NCBI GenBank assembly: GCA_023091665.1 | Contig: JALJCQ010000009.1 | Coordinates: 2,108,001 to 2,172,000 of the forward strand | From: Pythium myriotylum | Taxonomy: Eukaryota; Oomycota; Peronosporomycetes; Pythiales; Pythiaceae | DNA length: 64,000 nucleotides | Direction: 5' to 3' | Shown: piece by piece, positions 62,124 through 64,000 of the stretch | Layout: each line of letters starts with the position of its first letter | Numbering within the stretch: position 1 is the stretch's first letter | The notes under the pieces: model-generated | What the model was told of the DNA's origin: nothing | Database searches by the model: none | The model's input: the letters and a program-made list of their open reading frames with translations, nothing else | Program-made: the position numbers and the translations under genes

Positions 62124-63929
62124 TTAGGCCATGAGGCCCGACTCGGAGGAGGAGACGCACTCGCCGTCATCGCTCGGGTGCGAGTCTTCGGCCTCGCACT
62201 CCTGCTTGTCCTCGCGGATGTGCATCGTGCACATACCCTGGTTGCGCGACAGCTTCTTGCAGCCATCGATCTTACACAGGCGTCCACGGCGGTGGACCTC
62301 GCAGAAGCCTCCGCCGCGGTCGGTGCGGACGCAGCCATCGACCTTGCAGTTGCGGAAGCCGCCGTGGGTGGCGCAGAAGTTGCCACGCTGCGCTCCCTTC
62401 GGGCAGCCCTGAGCCTGGCAACGCTTGCCACCGCCGTGAGCACGGCAGAGACCACCGCCCTGGCTGCTCTTGTTGCAGTTCGGGTACTTGCAGCGAGCGC
62501 CACCGCCGTGGGCCTTGCAGAGACCGTGCGACTGCGCGGCCTTGGCGCAGCCATCCTGCTTGCACTTCTTGCCGCCACCGTGGCCAATGCAGAACTCGCC
62601 GTTCTGGCTCGACTTCTTGCAGCCCTCGATGCTGCACTTGCGACCACCACCGTGGGTCTTGCAGAAGCCCTTGGAGCGTACGCGACGGTCGCAGCCGCCG
62701 ACCTTGCAGGTCGCCATCGGCTTAGGCGACGTGCGAGGCGTGTGCATGTGGCTGTGAGGCATGGCCATCATCATGGTCATGGCCTGCGCAGGCGACTGGA
62801 CGGCCTTGATGTGCGGCGACATGATCAGAGGAAGAGCCGCGCGGCCCGTGGGCATGCCCATGTGGCGGGGCGTGACCAAGTGCGAAGTGACGGAAGGCTG
62901 CATCGGCGGCTGAGGAGCCACCATGGCCGCGAGGTCGGATGGGCGGAAGTCAGAGAGGCGGAACTGGTCCGTGTCGGCCTCAGGGAGGAACTTGTCAAGG
63001 GAGTCGAGAGCCTTCTCGAGATCCTGGCCGCAGCCGATGGACGAGGCAGTGGAGGGCTTACCGTACTGGCCCTCCTCGTCATCATCCTGGTTGTCCTTGT
63101 CCTTCTTGGACGGCTCGCTGAGCGCAGCGAGAGCGAGCGAGTCGATCTCACCGAGCGACATGCGGAGCTCGCTCATGCCGGTGAAGGCGATGGGCTCGAC
63201 GTTCTCGGACTTGGTCTCGGTCTTGACGTTCTGCACCGGGACAGTGGGCTGCTGGTGCGCGAGGCTGAGGTTGATGCTGTTGTTCATGGGGTGGTGGACC
63301 TGGACGTGATGGACGGGCGTCATGGGCTGACCCGTGATAGGGTGGTGAAAGGCCACGAGGCGTGGCATCCCGTACGGGTGGTGGGGCATCGGGGCCTGCA
63401 TAATGAAGCCGTGGCTGCGCTGGCGCGAGAGCGGCGGAGCGGGCATGGCCATCATTTGTGGGTGGTGCATCTGCGGCGGCGCGGCCATGGAGTAGGGCAC
63501 GGGGTGGTGCATGGGCATGGGGTGGCGCATCATGTTGACGGGGAGCGAGGCGTGGCGCGTGAGCTGCACGGGCGGCGAGGCGAAGAAGGCGGCGGCGGGC
63601 GACTGGGCCTGCGGCTGGTGCTGCTGCTGCTGCTGCGGTGGCTGCTGTGTGTGGAGCGCGGGTCGCTGGGACGCCGGGTGCTGCGGCGGCAGGAAGGAGG
63701 TCGTGGCGCGCGTGAGCGAGGGCTTGGCGTTGTTCCAGGACTCGACCTCGGAGCCCATCATGCCGATGTCGTCGCCGAGCAGCACGTCGCTGAGCTCTTT
63801 GTAGTCGCTCTGCGTGGCGGACGACGCGCCGCCGGGCGTGAACTGCGCGACCTCGACCTTGGCCGCCTGGCTCGGAGCGCCGGCGCTCGACGCGTTGGAC
63901 GGCGTGGACGCCGCGGACTCGATCGACAT
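62124..63929 (-). CDS. WRKY19-like protein with seven Cys-His zinc-binding repeats
   Basis: I start at the ATG of MSIESAASTPSNASS; the frame is open further only from a GTG. The product is 601 residues. The first two thirds are low complexity: Gln and His runs (CAG-type repeat near 63618-63640), Met/Pro/His-rich, with an acidic stretch (DKDNQDDDEEGQ). The C-terminal third has seven tandem units of about 24 residues, C-x4-C-x9-C-x2-H-GGG (for example CKVGGCDRRVRSKGFCKTHG). Such units are abundant in oomycetes and are labelled WRKY19-like from a plant protein that shares them, but there is no WRKY domain here. It is a likely nuclear regulator. Confidence 0.8.
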   Translation of the reverse strand: MSIESAASTPSNASSAGAPSQAAKVEVAQFTPGGASSATQSDYKELSDVLLGDDIGMMGSEVESWNNAKPSLTRATTSFLPPQHPASQRPALHTQQPPQQQQQHQPQAQSPAAAFFASPPVQLTRHASLPVNMMRHPMPMHHPVPYSMAAPPQMHHPQMMAMPAPPLSRQRSHGFIMQAPMPHHPYGMPRLVAFHHPITGQPMTPVHHVQVHHPMNNSINLSLAHQQPTVPVQNVKTETKSENVEPIAFTGMSELRMSLGEIDSLALAALSEPSKKDKDNQDDDEEGQYGKPSTASSIGCGQDLEKALDSLDKFLPEADTDQFRLSDFRPSDLAAMVAPQPPMQPSVTSHLVTPRHMGMPTGRAALPLIMSPHIKAVQSPAQAMTMMMAMPHSHMHTPRTSPKPMATCKVGGCDRRVRSKGFCKTHGGGRKCSIEGCKKSSQNGEFCIGHGGGKKCKQDGCAKAAQSHGLCKAHGGGARCKYPNCNKSSQGGGLCRAHGGGKRCQAQGCPKGAQRGNFCATHGGFRNCKVDGCVRTDRGGGFCEVHRRGRLCKIDGCKKLSRNQGMCTMHIREDKQECEAEDSHPSDDGECVSSSESGLMA

Positions 63930-64000
63930 GGCGAGAGTTGGAGAGGGCGCGCGCGCGGTGGTCACGAAAAGTAAAAGTGGGGGACGGAAGAGCGCGCCTG

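Noticed and set aside
62178..63974. 598-residue plus-strand frame antisense to the zinc-repeat protein
   Set aside because: Its Ala/Val/Leu/His repeats are the mirror of the Cys-His repeats; the minus strand has the regular C-x4-C-x9-C-x2-H units.

Overview
The window is a gene-dense piece of a eukaryotic nuclear genome. It is most likely from an oomycete (Peronosporomycetes, Pythium/Phytophthora-like). Evidence for this is the secreted tectonin-repeat proteins, a repeated-zinc-finger 'WRKY19-like' protein, an SPX-MFS phosphate transporter, P2B Ca2+-ATPases, very short GT-AG introns (47-91 bp here) and intergenic gaps often under 100 bp. The exact taxon is inferred, not proven. No tRNA, rRNA, CRISPR array or intact transposon was recognised.

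Region 1 (1-15437) is a glycosyltransferase island. Four open two-domain genes (N-terminal GT31-like, C-terminal GT10/fucosyltransferase-like) alternate in orientation at 1904-11679. They are flanked by two pseudogenes of the same family (1-1711 and 11676-13973) and by a broken Golgi alpha-mannosyltransferase-like (GT71/MNN-type) pseudogene at 14070-15437. All readable GT31 domains keep an Asp triad, but only one gene keeps the full GT10 motif.

Region 2 (15637-38583) is packed with spliced housekeeping and signalling genes: a PH-domain protein, an uncharacterised protein, a RADX-like multi-OB-fold protein, CK2 beta, a dual-specificity phosphatase fused to an ASCH domain, an STK16-like kinase, COMMD10, TIP41, a SPRY protein, a phosphoribosyltransferase-like/PP2C fusion, a calmodulin-like protein, a membrane/IQ protein, a thiolase and an SPX-MFS transporter. 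I reconstructed their introns by reading frame, and nearly all spliced lengths are exact multiples of three.

Region 3 (38873-45790) holds two tandem P2B Ca2+-ATPase genes. Their central coding sequence is identical while flanking stretches diverge, which suggests gene conversion.

Region 4 (46532-57271) holds secreted tectonin genes and a near-perfect inverted duplication. Two arms of 3606 bp (48152-51757 and 51995-55600) surround a 237 bp spacer. Each arm carries one tectonin gene and the 3' part of a PH/NTF2-like/AGC kinase gene. Only the right-hand kinase gene is complete.

Region 5 (57272-64000) has an LMBR1-family membrane protein, an unknown protein, an NAA40-type N-terminal acetyltransferase and the zinc-repeat protein. 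Several genes act in related pathways: Ca2+ and phosphate transport, PP2A/CK2/PP2C signalling, and secretory-pathway glycosylation with secreted beta-propellers.
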